A DNA stretch of 64,000 nt from Methanobacterium sp. BRmetb2 (lineage in GTDB: Archaea > Methanobacteriota > Methanobacteria > Methanobacteriales > Methanobacteriaceae): contig CP022705.1 of assembly GCA_003491285.1 (NCBI GenBank), forward strand, positions 124,001 to 188,000, read 5' to 3'. Shown here one piece after another: positions 45,164 to 54,408 of this stretch (within the stretch, counting starts at the first letter, position 1; each line of letters begins with the position of its first letter). The notes beneath the pieces are model-generated. The model was not told the origin of the DNA. It made no database searches and saw only the letters and a program-made list of their open reading frames with translations. Made by a program: the position numbers and the translations under genes.

Positions 45164-45967
45164 TCAATGAAAATAAATTTTATAGTTCAAGTTCTCATTT
45201 TTGCAATAATTTATAATTTCATCTTTAACAATATCCCAGTAAACACTGTCTTCAAAATATATTTGGCGATATTCATCAATCATGTCTGGAAAATTTTCAT
45301 CTAAAAATTTTTTTACAAAAGGCCATACTGATCCGATGATATTCAGATTTTCAAACATATAATAATCTACAAAATCGCGGGTTGTAGTTATGATATCTTT
45401 CCAGTCTGTTAAAAAAGGAAATATGGGACTGATGAATAAATAATTTCTAATACCCTGATTGTGAATATGTTTTAAGGTTTTAAGTCTGGCACTAATGGAA
45501 GGTGCTGATGGTTCAAGCTTTCTTCTTAGATCTTCATCAAGTGTAGAAAAGGAGATACCTACTTCACTTTTTTTGAATTTTTTTATTATATCTAAATCCC
45601 TTGAAACCAGATTAGATTTGGTTAGTATGCCTAAATCTATTTCTAATGGAAGTAATTTCTCTAATATTTTCCGTGTAATTTTATATTTTCCTTCAAATTG
45701 AAGGTAGGGATCAGTTACAGAAGAAAGAAGCACATATTTGTTCCTATATTTATTGGTTCTTTTGGGTATCAGTTGCGGTGAATTTATTTTAATATCCAAA
45801 AATGATCCCCATGCTTCCTTATGACCGGTGAAACGTTTCATAAAACGAGCATAGCAATAAATACATGCATGACTACAGCCTATGTATGGGTTTATAACAT
45901 AGTCTGCTTTAGGTATGGCTGTTTTTGATAATATGGATTTTGATTCAACTTCTTTAACAATTATCAT
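45164..45967 (-). CDS. SplB-like radical SAM protein
   Basis: A 267-residue radical SAM protein of the COG1533 kind, related to spore photoproduct lyase. The 4Fe-4S cluster motif is C-x3-C-x2-C in GCSHACIYCYA (about 31-41). After it come the partial TIM-barrel strands typical of the group (LLSSVTDPYLQFE, LGILTKSNLVSRD, VGISFSTLDEDLRR, YLFISPIFPFLTDW). The substrate is not known; members are loosely called DNA repair photolyases, though archaea do not make spores. It stands alone on the minus strand. Confidence 0.85.
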   Translation of the reverse strand: MIIVKEVESKSILSKTAIPKADYVINPYIGCSHACIYCYARFMKRFTGHKEAWGSFLDIKINSPQLIPKRTNKYRNKYVLLSSVTDPYLQFEGKYKITRKILEKLLPLEIDLGILTKSNLVSRDLDIIKKFKKSEVGISFSTLDEDLRRKLEPSAPSISARLKTLKHIHNQGIRNYLFISPIFPFLTDWKDIITTTRDFVDYYMFENLNIIGSVWPFVKKFLDENFPDMIDEYRQIYFEDSVYWDIVKDEIINYCKNENLNYKIYFH

Positions 45968-46217
45968 TTTTTATACCTAAATGATTATTGTTTGATATAT
46001 TTATTCTTTATAAATAAAATATTTTATTTTAACTAAAAAAAGTGGATGAAACCTTAAAACAGACTTAAAAAATTTTATATTATACTCACAATCCACTCCA
46101 CTATTTTTCCAGGGATTTACATTGCTATAAATTGATTGAATACCAAAAACTATAAATCTCTGCAAATTAAAAAGGAAGATAGGTTCTATAAAATTTAGAT
46201 TAATAGGAGTACATCTA

Positions 46218-47042
46218 ATGGAAAAATGGCAGAAAATTCTTGGAGTTTCAATCTTAATACTAATTTTAGGTTTAGGGTTGCTTATGATATTAGCTCCCAA
46301 AGATCAACCCCGTGAAAAGATTAATATACTATTATTAGGTGTAGATGCCCGTGATATTAATCATCCGGGTAACACTGATTCTATTACCATTCTTTCAATT
46401 GATAAAAAAACTAAAGACGTGGCCATGCTTTCTATACCTCGTGATGCCAGGGTAGAAATTCCTGGAAGGGGTGTAGATAAAATAAACTCCGCCTATCCCC
46501 ATGGAGGATTTAACACTACCATTGAAACTATAGAGAACTTTTTAGATATAAAGATAGATTACTATATATTGATAAATTTTGAAGAATTTGAGAATATAGT
46601 GGATACTTTAGATGGAATTTATGTAGATGTTGAACCAAGTACTGCGGCATCTGTACCTGAATTAAACGGAAAATCAGGATTAAGTAGATTAAATGGAGAA
46701 CAAGCATTAGCCTACGCTAGATTTAGATTTGATTCAGCTGGAGATATTGGAAGAGTAAAAAGACATCAGAAAGTGATTCAGGGCATAATTGATGAAGCCT
46801 TAAAACCATCAAATCTTGTAAAAGCACCTACCATTTTAAACCAGTTAAGGGAAAATATGCGTACCAACATTCTGCCATATGATACTGTGGTGCTGGAAAA
46901 ATTTGTTCAAGGTTTCAAACTTGATAAGGCCAGAATAGCAGTTATTTCTGGAAACTATACTACTATCAATGGAATTGTTTATCTCATCCCGGATAATGAA
47001 ACTAATGAAAAGATTGTGACTGAATTAGGACTTAAAGATTAG
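46218..47042 (+). CDS. LytR-CpsA-Psr (LCP) family protein
   Basis: LCP proteins transfer polymers from lipid carriers to the cell wall in Gram-positive bacteria. This 274-residue protein has an N-terminal signal anchor (about 7-27) and then an extracellular LCP domain: NILLLGVDARD, MLSIPRDARVEIP, DKINSAYPHGG, and ALAYARFR...DIGRVKRHQ. The Arg and Asp positions that bind the pyrophosphate lipid are all present. In a pseudomurein-walled methanogen it may attach surface glycans or teichoic-like material. Galactose and glucose nucleotide genes lie next door, which fits. A ribosome binding site TAGGAGT precedes the ATG. Confidence 0.88.
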   Translation: MEKWQKILGVSILILILGLGLLMILAPKDQPREKINILLLGVDARDINHPGNTDSITILSIDKKTKDVAMLSIPRDARVEIPGRGVDKINSAYPHGGFNTTIETIENFLDIKIDYYILINFEEFENIVDTLDGIYVDVEPSTAASVPELNGKSGLSRLNGEQALAYARFRFDSAGDIGRVKRHQKVIQGIIDEALKPSNLVKAPTILNQLRENMRTNILPYDTVVLEKFVQGFKLDKARIAVISGNYTTINGIVYLIPDNETNEKIVTELGLKD

Positions 47043-47066
47043 CTAAGTTTCCCATTAGCCTTTTTT
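47042..47066 (+). terminator. Hairpin terminator after the LCP gene
   Basis: GCTAA (47042-47046) pairs with TTAGC (47055-47059) around an 8-nt loop, followed by C and six Ts. It overlaps the LCP stop codon. Confidence 0.5.
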
Positions 47067-47194
47067 ATAATTAAAATATCTTTTTATGGTAGATAAGTAT
47101 TTTTAATATTTATCTGAAAAATTATAGGTCAAATAAATTAGACATTTTTTTTATATAATAGTAAAAAAATAGTAGATAGTGTTTAGGGGAATTT

Positions 47195-48169
47195 ATGATG
47201 ATATTAATAACCGGCGGAGCAGGGTACATAGGGTCTCATTTAAATAAATTGGCCAGTGAATCGGGGTATGATACAATTGTTTTAGATAACCTCATTTATG
47301 GCCATAAAGAATTTGTAAAATGGGGAAAGTTTCATAAAGTTGATCTAAGTAATTTAGATGAATTACGGTCTCTATTTAAAAGTTATGATATTGATGCAGT
47401 CATGCATTTTGCTGCTTATACCTATGTTGGAGAATCAGTAAGTGATCCTCAAAAATATTACAATAATAACTTAAAAAACACTCTAAATCTACTCCAGGTA
47501 ATGTTAGAAAATGATGTTAAACAATTTATTTTCTCTTCAACCTGTGCCATCTATGGTGAACCAACAAAGATTCCTATAACTGAAGATCATCCCCAAAATC
47601 CTATAAACCCCTATGGTAAAGCAAAATTAATGGTGGAGAAAATACTAGAGGATTACAGTAAATCATATGGATTGAACTATGTTTCTCTTAGATACTTTAA
47701 TGCTGCCGGAGCAGATCCCGATGGGGAAATTGGGGAATGGCATGACCCCGAAACTCATCTCATACCACGGGTTTTGGATGCTGTAATGGGCCGCAGTGAC
47801 CATGTTAAAATATTTGGAACAGACTACCCCACCCCCGATGGTACTTGTATCCGGGATTATATCCATGTAATGGACCTTGCAGATGCCCATATAAAAGCGT
47901 TGCAATACATGGAAACTAATGTTAAAAGCGATGTTTTTAATTTAGGTAATGGTAATGGTTTTTCTGTTCGTGAAGTAATAGAAAAATCCAAGCAAGTAAC
48001 TGGTGTTCCAATTTCAATTGTTGAAAGTGATAGAAGACCCGGTGATCCCCCCGTTTTAATTGGAAGTTCTAAAAAAGCAGAAGATATTTTGAATTGGAAC
48101 CCTAAATATAAAAAATTGGAAAAAATCATAGAATCTGCCTGGAACTGGCATAAGAAGTTATATTTATAA
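47195..48169 (+). CDS. galE: UDP-glucose 4-epimerase GalE-type
   Basis: Interconverts UDP-glucose and UDP-galactose for surface sugar synthesis. The 324-residue SDR protein has the NAD-binding GGAGYIGSH at about residues 6-14, the catalytic S-x-n-Y-x3-K in SSTCAIYG and NPYGKAK, and the GalE-like SLRYFNAAGADPDGEIGEWH and CIRDYIHVMDLADAH. Related epimerases use other sugars, so the exact substrate is inferred. Two ATGs in a row (47195 and 47198) follow AGGGG; either may be used. galU is 1.5 kb further on the other strand. Confidence 0.9.
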   Translation: MMILITGGAGYIGSHLNKLASESGYDTIVLDNLIYGHKEFVKWGKFHKVDLSNLDELRSLFKSYDIDAVMHFAAYTYVGESVSDPQKYYNNNLKNTLNLLQVMLENDVKQFIFSSTCAIYGEPTKIPITEDHPQNPINPYGKAKLMVEKILEDYSKSYGLNYVSLRYFNAAGADPDGEIGEWHDPETHLIPRVLDAVMGRSDHVKIFGTDYPTPDGTCIRDYIHVMDLADAHIKALQYMETNVKSDVFNLGNGNGFSVREVIEKSKQVTGVPISIVESDRRPGDPPVLIGSSKKAEDILNWNPKYKKLEKIIESAWNWHKKLYL

Positions 48170-48261
48170 TATCAAGTAGAAAATATAAAAAAAGAGCTAT
48201 TAATTAACTAATTTTATCAAAAAGTAATACTATAAAACCAAAACAATTTTTGGGGCGAATT

Positions 48262-49566
48262 ATGAAGAAAAAAGAAGCAGAAGTAGCATTTGAAAAAGGT
48301 TCGCTATATTATAGTCAAGGAAACCCTGAAAAAGCCTTGAAATACTATTCCCAAGCTTTAAAGATATTTGAAGATATTAAAAGCACTGATAAAATTGCGG
48401 ACACCTTACTTGAAATAGCCAATGCTTATGGGAATTTAGGGGATTATGATGCGGCTTTTGATAAATACCAACAATGTCAAAAACTTTATCGTAAAAATAA
48501 AGATTTAATTGGTGAAGGGTACGCTCTGGCTGGCCTAGGAAACATACTTGATAAAAAGAAAAAATTTGAAGATTCCCGAAATTTCTACTCCAAATCACTG
48601 AAAAAATTCAAGAAAGCAAGCGATTATGAAAGACAAGCTACAATATCCTCTTTAATTGCAAAAACTTATGAATCAGAAAAAGCCTATGATGATGCTATTC
48701 TTGAAAATAGACGGTCACTTAATATTTACAAAAAAATAGGCAATATTCAAAAAGAATCTGAAGTAAATAATAGTATTAAACGACTTAAAAAACAAATAGA
48801 TGCTATTAAACCTTCAAAAAAGTTAATACTTATTTTATTTGGGTATTTTGTAGCTATTACCATGGCAGAAATAATTACTACCTATACCAATACTGAAATG
48901 GGTCTGGTTTTGCACACCATTATCCTTTTTGTACTTTTAATTCATTCTTCTTTAAGTAATTCTTATAATGTGACTAATTTACTAAGATCAATGATGGCCC
49001 TGCCTATGATCCGTATAATTGGACTCACTATCCCTATCATGGGAGTTCAACCATTGTACTGGTTCCCTGTTATTTCAATTCCTTTATTTGCTGCTTCATA
49101 TGTAATCATGAAATCCCAGAAAATTAGCAAAGAAAGGGTAGGTTTGATTTTTGGTAATTTAAAGGTGCAATTGGGGATTGCTGCTACTGGAGCTATTTTA
49201 GGTTTCATAGAATATTTAATTCTCAAACCTAAACCGTTAATCCCAGTTTTAAACCTTGAATACTTATTAATTGCAACGACAATTATTATTATTTCTACAG
49301 GGCTAGCAGAAGAGTTGCTATTTAGAGGTATAATCCAAAAAAATGCCCAAAACATACTTAAAGGGTTTTCTGGTATTTTATATGTATCTCTGCTTTTCAC
49401 CAGTCTTCACGTTGGATGGGAATCATTTATCGACTTGATATTTGTTTTCTGTGTGTCAATGTTCTATGGATATGCATTCTATAAAACAGAAAGTCTTTTT
49501 GGTATTACATTATCCCACGGACTGTCTAACACCTTTCTATTCCTCATATTCCCCTTCTTCTTATGA
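48262..49566 (+). CDS. TPR-repeat protein fused to a CPBP-family intramembrane protease
   Basis: A two-part protein of about 434 residues. Residues 10-180 hold four TPR repeats (EKALKYYSQALKIFEDI is typical), which bind other proteins. From about 190 on it is a multi-pass membrane protein of the CPBP/Abi (CAAX protease) family: EELLFRGIIQ carries the metal-binding Glu-Glu and Arg motif, and further His residues occur in TSLHVGWESF and LSHGLSNT. The TPR part presumably recruits a substrate to the membrane protease. I chose the ATG at 48262, since the TTG at 48250 is weak. The fusion is uncommon. Confidence 0.85.
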   Translation: MKKKEAEVAFEKGSLYYSQGNPEKALKYYSQALKIFEDIKSTDKIADTLLEIANAYGNLGDYDAAFDKYQQCQKLYRKNKDLIGEGYALAGLGNILDKKKKFEDSRNFYSKSLKKFKKASDYERQATISSLIAKTYESEKAYDDAILENRRSLNIYKKIGNIQKESEVNNSIKRLKKQIDAIKPSKKLILILFGYFVAITMAEIITTYTNTEMGLVLHTIILFVLLIHSSLSNSYNVTNLLRSMMALPMIRIIGLTIPIMGVQPLYWFPVISIPLFAASYVIMKSQKISKERVGLIFGNLKVQLGIAATGAILGFIEYLILKPKPLIPVLNLEYLLIATTIIIISTGLAEELLFRGIIQKNAQNILKGFSGILYVSLLFTSLHVGWESFIDLIFVFCVSMFYGYAFYKTESLFGITLSHGLSNTFLFLIFPFFL

Positions 49567-49707
49567 AAATAAATTAAAATTCCGATTATCAGTTATATTC
49601 CTTTTTTTATTCTTTTAGCCCCATAAGACTCTTATAAAAAAGATATAAAAGATTTGTAAATGTAAAAAAATAAGATTTAATTATCTAAAAAAAAGAATTA
49701 AATAAAT

Positions 49708-50553
49708 TTATTTTAGTATTTCAGTCATGTACTTTCTTAAATCATCTCTAACTTCTGGTTCTTCCATAGCAAATTCTATGGAAGTTTTAAGCCAATCCAC
49801 CTTGTTACCAATATCATAATTCTTTCCCTGGAATACACAACCATATATACTATCTAACAAGCGCATTGCATCAGTTAGCTGTATTTCACCACCAAAACCC
49901 GGCGGGACATTTTTTATGTGATCAAATATTTCTGGTTCAAGAACATATCGGCCCATTATCCCTAAATTTGAAGGAGCTTCTTCTAATTTAGGTTTTTCCA
50001 CCATATCCTCGATTTTATAGGTAGTATCTTCCATCAAACTTCCCTTAATTATTCCATACCTTTCTATTTTTTCGTCTGGAACTTCCTCCACCGCAATTGC
50101 CGATGAATTATATTTATTATGAATATTAATTAACTGCTGAATACATGGAACTTTTGAACGTGTGATAGTGTCCCCTAAAAGAACTGCAAATGATTCACCA
50201 TCTATGTGTTTTCTTGCACAGTAGATGGCATCACCAAGTCCTTTCTGTTTTTTTTGGCGAACATAATAAATGTCAGCTAATTCAGATATTGATTCTACCT
50301 CATCTAGATAATCATTCTTACCATTTTTTTTTAGAAAATATTCTAGTTCAAACGCCCGGTCAAAGTGATCCTCAATGGATCTTTTTCCTTTACCAGTTAT
50401 AATCAATATATCGTCAATTCCAGATGCTACAGCTTCTTCTACCACATATTGTATGGTAGGTTTATCAAAAACTGGTAACATTTCCTTTGGTTGAGCCTTG
50501 GTAGCAGGTAAAAATCGGGTACCTAATCCTGCTGCAGGAATTACTGCTTTCAT
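49708..50553 (-). CDS. galU: UTP-glucose-1-phosphate uridylyltransferase
   Basis: Makes UDP-glucose from UTP and glucose-1-phosphate. The nucleotidyltransferase signature IPAAGLGTRFLPATKAQPKE is near the start, followed by TGKGKRSIEDHFD, FAVLLGDTI and the late GKNYDIGNKVDWLKT. At 281 residues it is the usual size. It supplies GalE with substrate, and glycosylation at the cell surface is the likely use. The gene reads toward galE, from the far side of the TPR-CPBP gene. Confidence 0.93.
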   Translation of the reverse strand: MKAVIPAAGLGTRFLPATKAQPKEMLPVFDKPTIQYVVEEAVASGIDDILIITGKGKRSIEDHFDRAFELEYFLKKNGKNDYLDEVESISELADIYYVRQKKQKGLGDAIYCARKHIDGESFAVLLGDTITRSKVPCIQQLINIHNKYNSSAIAVEEVPDEKIERYGIIKGSLMEDTTYKIEDMVEKPKLEEAPSNLGIMGRYVLEPEIFDHIKNVPPGFGGEIQLTDAMRLLDSIYGCVFQGKNYDIGNKVDWLKTSIEFAMEEPEVRDDLRKYMTEILK

Positions 50554-50708
50554 AGTGTCACCTTATCATTATAATACTTTATCATTCTTATGGATGTCGT
50601 CAATGGATTAAATATAGTTCTATATTATCTAATTTGATTTGGCAATGTAAATAGTATACTGTCTATCTTCGATATCTTTTTATAAAAAAATAAAAAAAGA
50701 GGTTATTT

Positions 50709-51374
50709 TTAGGGTATTCCTGCTATTAAATTACAAAGAACTGGTGGTTGAACAGCAGTTATAGTAACTGTTCCATCTGCGTTAACAGTTAATAGTTCTT
50801 CTTCTTGGACCATGGTTCCTTCTGCATTGGATAGTGCAGCTAACCATGCAGCACCTTCAGCCGGATCTAAGGTTGTAGTAATTTTATTATCAGTTATTTC
50901 TGTTGGTAACTGTATTACAGTTAAATCTGTGAATTCGGCTAAAAATGGTTCCTCATCAGTGGGTGGTGATTGACCATTGGACCAACCTTGCATCTGGAGC
51001 CTTAGATCGTCTATTCCACCTGCTTCTGGTCTTAGAACATTTTTCCATGCTTTAATACTAATAGTTGTTCCTGCTGGCAGTGCTTCATTCCCATAACCTG
51101 CCAGATTACTTAAATCCATATTAACCATTCCACCGTTGTCTTTAAGCCATACGTCAGCATAAATATTGCCAACTGTACCATTTTTCATGGTAACATTTTC
51201 AAAGACAGCGACAAAATGAATCCATGATGTACCATTATTTTTGAATGCTGCTTTAGTTCCACTAGCTGTAATCTGGTTTGTTTGGGCTGGACCCATATTC
51301 ATCATAGCAAAAACCCCTACTATCACTACAGCTATTATAACGATAGCTATTATGATTCCTGTGTTTCTTTGCAT
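50709..51374 (-). CDS. Membrane-anchored extracellular protein (221 aa)
   Basis: An N-terminal hydrophobic anchor (about residues 6-24, IIIAIVIIAVVIVGVFAMM) is followed by an extracellular, beta-rich, Gly/Thr/Asn-rich domain. Conserved-looking segments are SWIHFVAVFENV and TISIKAWKNV, in the style of an Ig-like fold that displays on the surface. No named family is recognised. It starts 10 bp after a small membrane protein on the same strand, so both are probably one transcript from the promoter near 51660. Confidence 0.7.
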   Translation of the reverse strand: MQRNTGIIIAIVIIAVVIVGVFAMMNMGPAQTNQITASGTKAAFKNNGTSWIHFVAVFENVTMKNGTVGNIYADVWLKDNGGMVNMDLSNLAGYGNEALPAGTTISIKAWKNVLRPEAGGIDDLRLQMQGWSNGQSPPTDEEPFLAEFTDLTVIQLPTEITDNKITTTLDPAEGAAWLAALSNAEGTMVQEEELLTVNADGTVTITAVQPPVLCNLIAGIP

Positions 51375-51384
51375 CTAAACACTC

Positions 51385-51621
51385 CTAGAGGATTGTCACC
51401 ACTTTGTAGGTCACTACAGCCACAAATACGAAAAGTAATGGAACTATAGCCACGTTCGAACTCTTTATAAATGATCCTATGCGTTTATTATTTTCAGCTT
51501 CTGAACTGAGTATTTCTTTGAGAGCTAAAAATGCAATTAGTGCAATTACTGCTATAATACTGAAAGCCATGACTTGGGTGGTTGTTACTGTGGTTGTGAT
51601 TGCGGTTACAGTAGATATCAT
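51385..51621 (-). CDS. Small two-helix membrane protein (78 aa)
   Basis: Two long hydrophobic helices (about 17-36 and 56-76) joined by a charged loop (SSEAENNKRIGSF). The Thr-rich first 15 residues (STVTAITTTVTTTQ) would lie outside. A strong ribosome binding site GGAGGT and a TATA box at a short distance show that this is the first gene of a unit with the anchored extracellular protein. Function is unknown. Confidence 0.65.
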   Translation of the reverse strand: MISTVTAITTTVTTTQVMAFSIIAVIALIAFLALKEILSSEAENNKRIGSFIKSSNVAIVPLLFVFVAVVTYKVVTIL

Positions 51622-51654
51622 ATTAAACCTCCAACGAATATTTCTCTTTAACTT

Positions 51655-51665
51655 CTTATATAAAG
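51655..51665 (-). promoter_or_regulatory. TATA box of the small membrane protein operon
   Basis: On the minus strand CTTTATATAAG lies about 38 bp before the ATG at 51621, the right distance for a short leader that still contains GGAGGT. The remaining gap up to 52058 is AT-rich and I see no gene in it. Confidence 0.55.
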
Positions 51666-52058
51666 ATTGTTATTAAAAATCAACCTTAATTATAACTAAC
51701 AATATTAATTAGGCGTAAAAAGCTTTTATTAACTAAAAAATATTATCTACCAATCAAAAAATTAGGTAAAAACTTTATTATCAGCCTTATTTGTTCAATG
51801 AAATAAAAGGTATACGAAAATTAATTTAGCATTTAAATAACATGTTTAGCATGAACTAATCCATTATCATCAATTAATAAAGTTTAAGCTAGAATCTTAT
51901 TGGAATTTTAAAAAATACTATTATTTATCAATCTTTTTTTGAAAAAATTTCATAATAAATAAATTTTCATAAAGGGAACTTTATCCAAACTTAAAAATAT
52001 TTCTAACAGTAGGGATTTATAAATATAAATCGCTATTCTAATTTTTTCTTTTATTTTT

Positions 52059-52946
52059 TTAGTCATTTTTTTCTTTTGTACGTTCTGGTAAGAGTAATAA
52101 ACCCCCTATTAAAAAACAGATGGCACCAATAAATGTTCCTAAATTAACCAGTATTTCGTTTTTTGGAAGGCCTGTTGCAGGTACAATGTACGCAGCTGCT
52201 GCAGAGATACCAAATGCCAAAGATCCAATAATGTTAAATATGGCAATCCACCATGAAAACTTACGGGGATTCCATGACCAGAATGCGTGACTAACTTCCA
52301 ACCATGCTAGTGCACTGGCAATAATAAAACAGATAGAGCCATAAATATCAGGCCCCCACACCAGCGTATTTATCTGAGTAAGGCTGAGATTACTTCTAAT
52401 GGCATTAAAGGTGTTTATGTTAAATAATAAAGTTCCTACAAACTGTACCATCGTAGCCCACCAGTCAATACGTTTTGGTTCCCATGTAAAAAAATAAAAC
52501 TTTCCCTTTAAAAAGCCTGAAATACTTCTGGGAGAGTTAACTGATTCAATATATTGTAAATAAGCAGCAGAAGTAAAAAATATTGAACCTGTAAAAAAAG
52601 TTATAGCATCATAGGTGCTGCCTACAACATTTAAATATCCTGGAGTTGATCCAAGTGCAAAAAAGAAAGCACCAATTGCAAAAAGAATTCCTATCCACCA
52701 TCCCACTGCACCAGGTGCCCACAAAGTTGAACCGCGACTTATATCCAGTTTAAAATGGTGTTTCCGATGATAACGGGAATTCCATAATATTAATTTACCT
52801 TCAAGATTTTTAAATATTGCACGAGTTACAAAAGGTCCTGTTCCTTTTGTTTCTGTGCATCTCCATCCCCCTGGTAACTTAATATAGGGTAGTTTTTCAC
52901 AAACTGAGGTTATCTTATTATTACTGCTTTTTCCATTTTCTTCCAT
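52059..52946 (-). CDS. Multi-pass membrane protein, YrhK-like
   Basis: A 295-residue membrane protein with a soluble N-terminal 75 residues and about seven hydrophobic segments after that. Two internal repeats are visible: each has W-G or G-x-x-x-F followed by a membrane pair and an aromatic-charged loop (FFTWEPKRIDWW, FWSWNPRKFSWW). Segments such as GSICFIIASALAWLEV look like the YrhK domain. No catalytic residues stand out. It is a single gene on the minus strand with long spacers on both sides. Function is not known. Confidence 0.7.
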   Translation of the reverse strand: MEENGKSSNNKITSVCEKLPYIKLPGGWRCTETKGTGPFVTRAIFKNLEGKLILWNSRYHRKHHFKLDISRGSTLWAPGAVGWWIGILFAIGAFFFALGSTPGYLNVVGSTYDAITFFTGSIFFTSAAYLQYIESVNSPRSISGFLKGKFYFFTWEPKRIDWWATMVQFVGTLLFNINTFNAIRSNLSLTQINTLVWGPDIYGSICFIIASALAWLEVSHAFWSWNPRKFSWWIAIFNIIGSLAFGISAAAAYIVPATGLPKNEILVNLGTFIGAICFLIGGLLLLPERTKEKND

Positions 52947-53130
52947 GTTTAATCCTAATAGATATTATCTATAAAATTGTAACGTTAAATCTAATTTTAT
53001 TCATTTTTGCAAATTAATACGTATCTCAGCGTCTAGATTACCAAAATAGTTTTATAAACCAGTCCAAACGCATAAAACCTCCAACTTGTCCTGAAATATG
53101 TACTACTCTTTATTTTATCCAGATAAATAG

Positions 53131-53412
53131 TCACATTATAATCTTTAAAAATTCGTTTCTCTTTATGTTATAAATTTTAATGGTTTTTTGATGACTTTTA
53201 TGCCCAGAAATAATTTCAACTGGCTTGTGAGTGAGCTTTGAAAATGATTTAATGATTTCTTTATTTGCTTTACCTTTCTGAGGTATGGACGAGATGTTGA
53301 CCTCAATTCTTTTTCTCCACTCATTGTAACCTGTTATTTCAAATTTTTTAGAATTGGGAGAAACATCAATATCCACTAGTATTCCATCATCAACTTCAGA
53401 TACTGCCTTCAT
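53131..53412 (-). CDS. DUF167/YggU family protein
   Basis: A 93-residue protein of the widespread DUF167 (YggU) family, which has a small alpha/beta fold and no proved function. The core VDVSPNSKKFEI, KGKANKEIIKSFSKL and IISGHKSHQKTIKI matches the family's P-x-x-x-G(K)AN and SG-x-x-S-x-x-K pattern. It stands alone and ends just before AT-rich DNA upstream of a tRNA gene. Confidence 0.85.
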   Translation of the reverse strand: MKAVSEVDDGILVDIDVSPNSKKFEITGYNEWRKRIEVNISSIPQKGKANKEIIKSFSKLTHKPVEIISGHKSHQKTIKIYNIKRNEFLKIIM

Positions 53413-53517
53413 TAACCATAGTTTATCTAAATAAGATTATAATTTTATGGTTATAATTGGGTAGATTATTTTACACCACTATCTTTAGTTTAAAGAGATT
53501 CTTTATATCATAAAAAC

Positions 53518-53526
53518 ATTTAAATA
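53518..53526 (+). promoter_or_regulatory. Putative tRNA promoter
   Basis: AAAACATTTAAATA lies about 60 bp before the tRNA, with an A-rich BRE-like lead. This fits an archaeal tRNA promoter with a leader of some 30 nt. Confidence 0.4.
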
Positions 53527-53579
53527 GTGAAACTGAGAAAGAATGGTATGCTCTAATTCTTGGCTTAATATATATTTCT

Positions 53580-53665
<86 letters not shown>

Positions 53666-53757
53666 AAATAAACTTTAAACTGTTTTTACAATAAAAGAAA
53701 TTTTCATAACCAATAATTTTTATTTAATTTATACAAAATAAACCAACATTTTATCCA

Positions 53758-54180
53758 TTAATTTATGTTTTTAACAATTATCTTAACTTTTAATTTCTTT
53801 CCATCCTTTAAATCATTTATTAACGCGGTATTGAGATCTTTTGCAGCCTTATCTGCGTGGATCATTAAGGTACGATTGCAGACATATCCACTTTTGCGAC
53901 AGACCATATCTGTGGGATGATCAAGTGTTAAAAGGTGATGTCCCCTGCCTTTAATTATGTCAGAGGCATTCTCTGTTTCCAGAACTACTTCTACAACTGT
54001 ATCATCAGTAGCTATAGCTTTTCGAATAGTTTTTGGAATATCTTTAATAGATCTATCAGATGCTACACCAACAATGCAGTCAGCCTGGATTCCTATTTCT
54101 TCATCCATTGTCACCTCAAATGTGGTTCGGTGAGTGGAAGTAACATTGGAATGTCCCTTTGCATAAAAAACGTATTTCAT
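53758..54180 (-). CDS. Archaeal DUF371 family protein
   Basis: A 140-residue protein of the archaeal DUF371 family, function unknown. The start YVFYAKGHSNVTSTHRTTFEV is the family hallmark, with a later RGHHLLTLDHPTDMV segment and several His and Cys residues that could bind metal. I chose the ATG at 54180, which gives the typical start, over a TTG at 54201. It reads away from the MarR-MATE pair. Confidence 0.85.
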   Translation of the reverse strand: MKYVFYAKGHSNVTSTHRTTFEVTMDEEIGIQADCIVGVASDRSIKDIPKTIRKAIATDDTVVEVVLETENASDIIKGRGHHLLTLDHPTDMVCRKSGYVCNRTLMIHADKAAKDLNTALINDLKDGKKLKVKIIVKNIN

Positions 54181-54254
54181 ATTAATCACTGAATTCCACA
54201 AAGATTATTTAATCTTATATTTTTAAAATGTTTGTCTTTTATTTAATTATTTTA

Positions 54255-54295
54255 GTTGTCATAACAATTGTTGCATAAACAACATATTTATATAG
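54255..54295 (+). promoter_or_regulatory. Operator and TATA box of the marR-MATE operon
   Basis: A 10-bp palindrome AACAATTGTT (54263-54272) lies inside a wider inverted repeat, GTTGT at 54255-54259 and ACAAC at 54279-54283. The TATA-like TATTTATATAG follows at 54285-54295. MarR proteins bind such AT-rich palindromes, so the regulator encoded next probably controls its own operon by blocking the promoter. By eye only. Confidence 0.55.
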
Positions 54296-54408
54296 TGAAA
54301 GATATTATATTATTAAATAGTGTATAAAACACTTTGACTTTTTTGATTTTACATACCATATCAATTTTTTAGAGTTTTAATGGTTAAAAAGAGTTGGAAG
54401 TGAAAACT

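Noticed and set aside
46001..46300. 99-residue open frame overlapping the LCP start
   Set aside because: It lies antisense to the LCP leader and N-terminus, and is rich in Ile/Phe/Asn with no motif or start signal.
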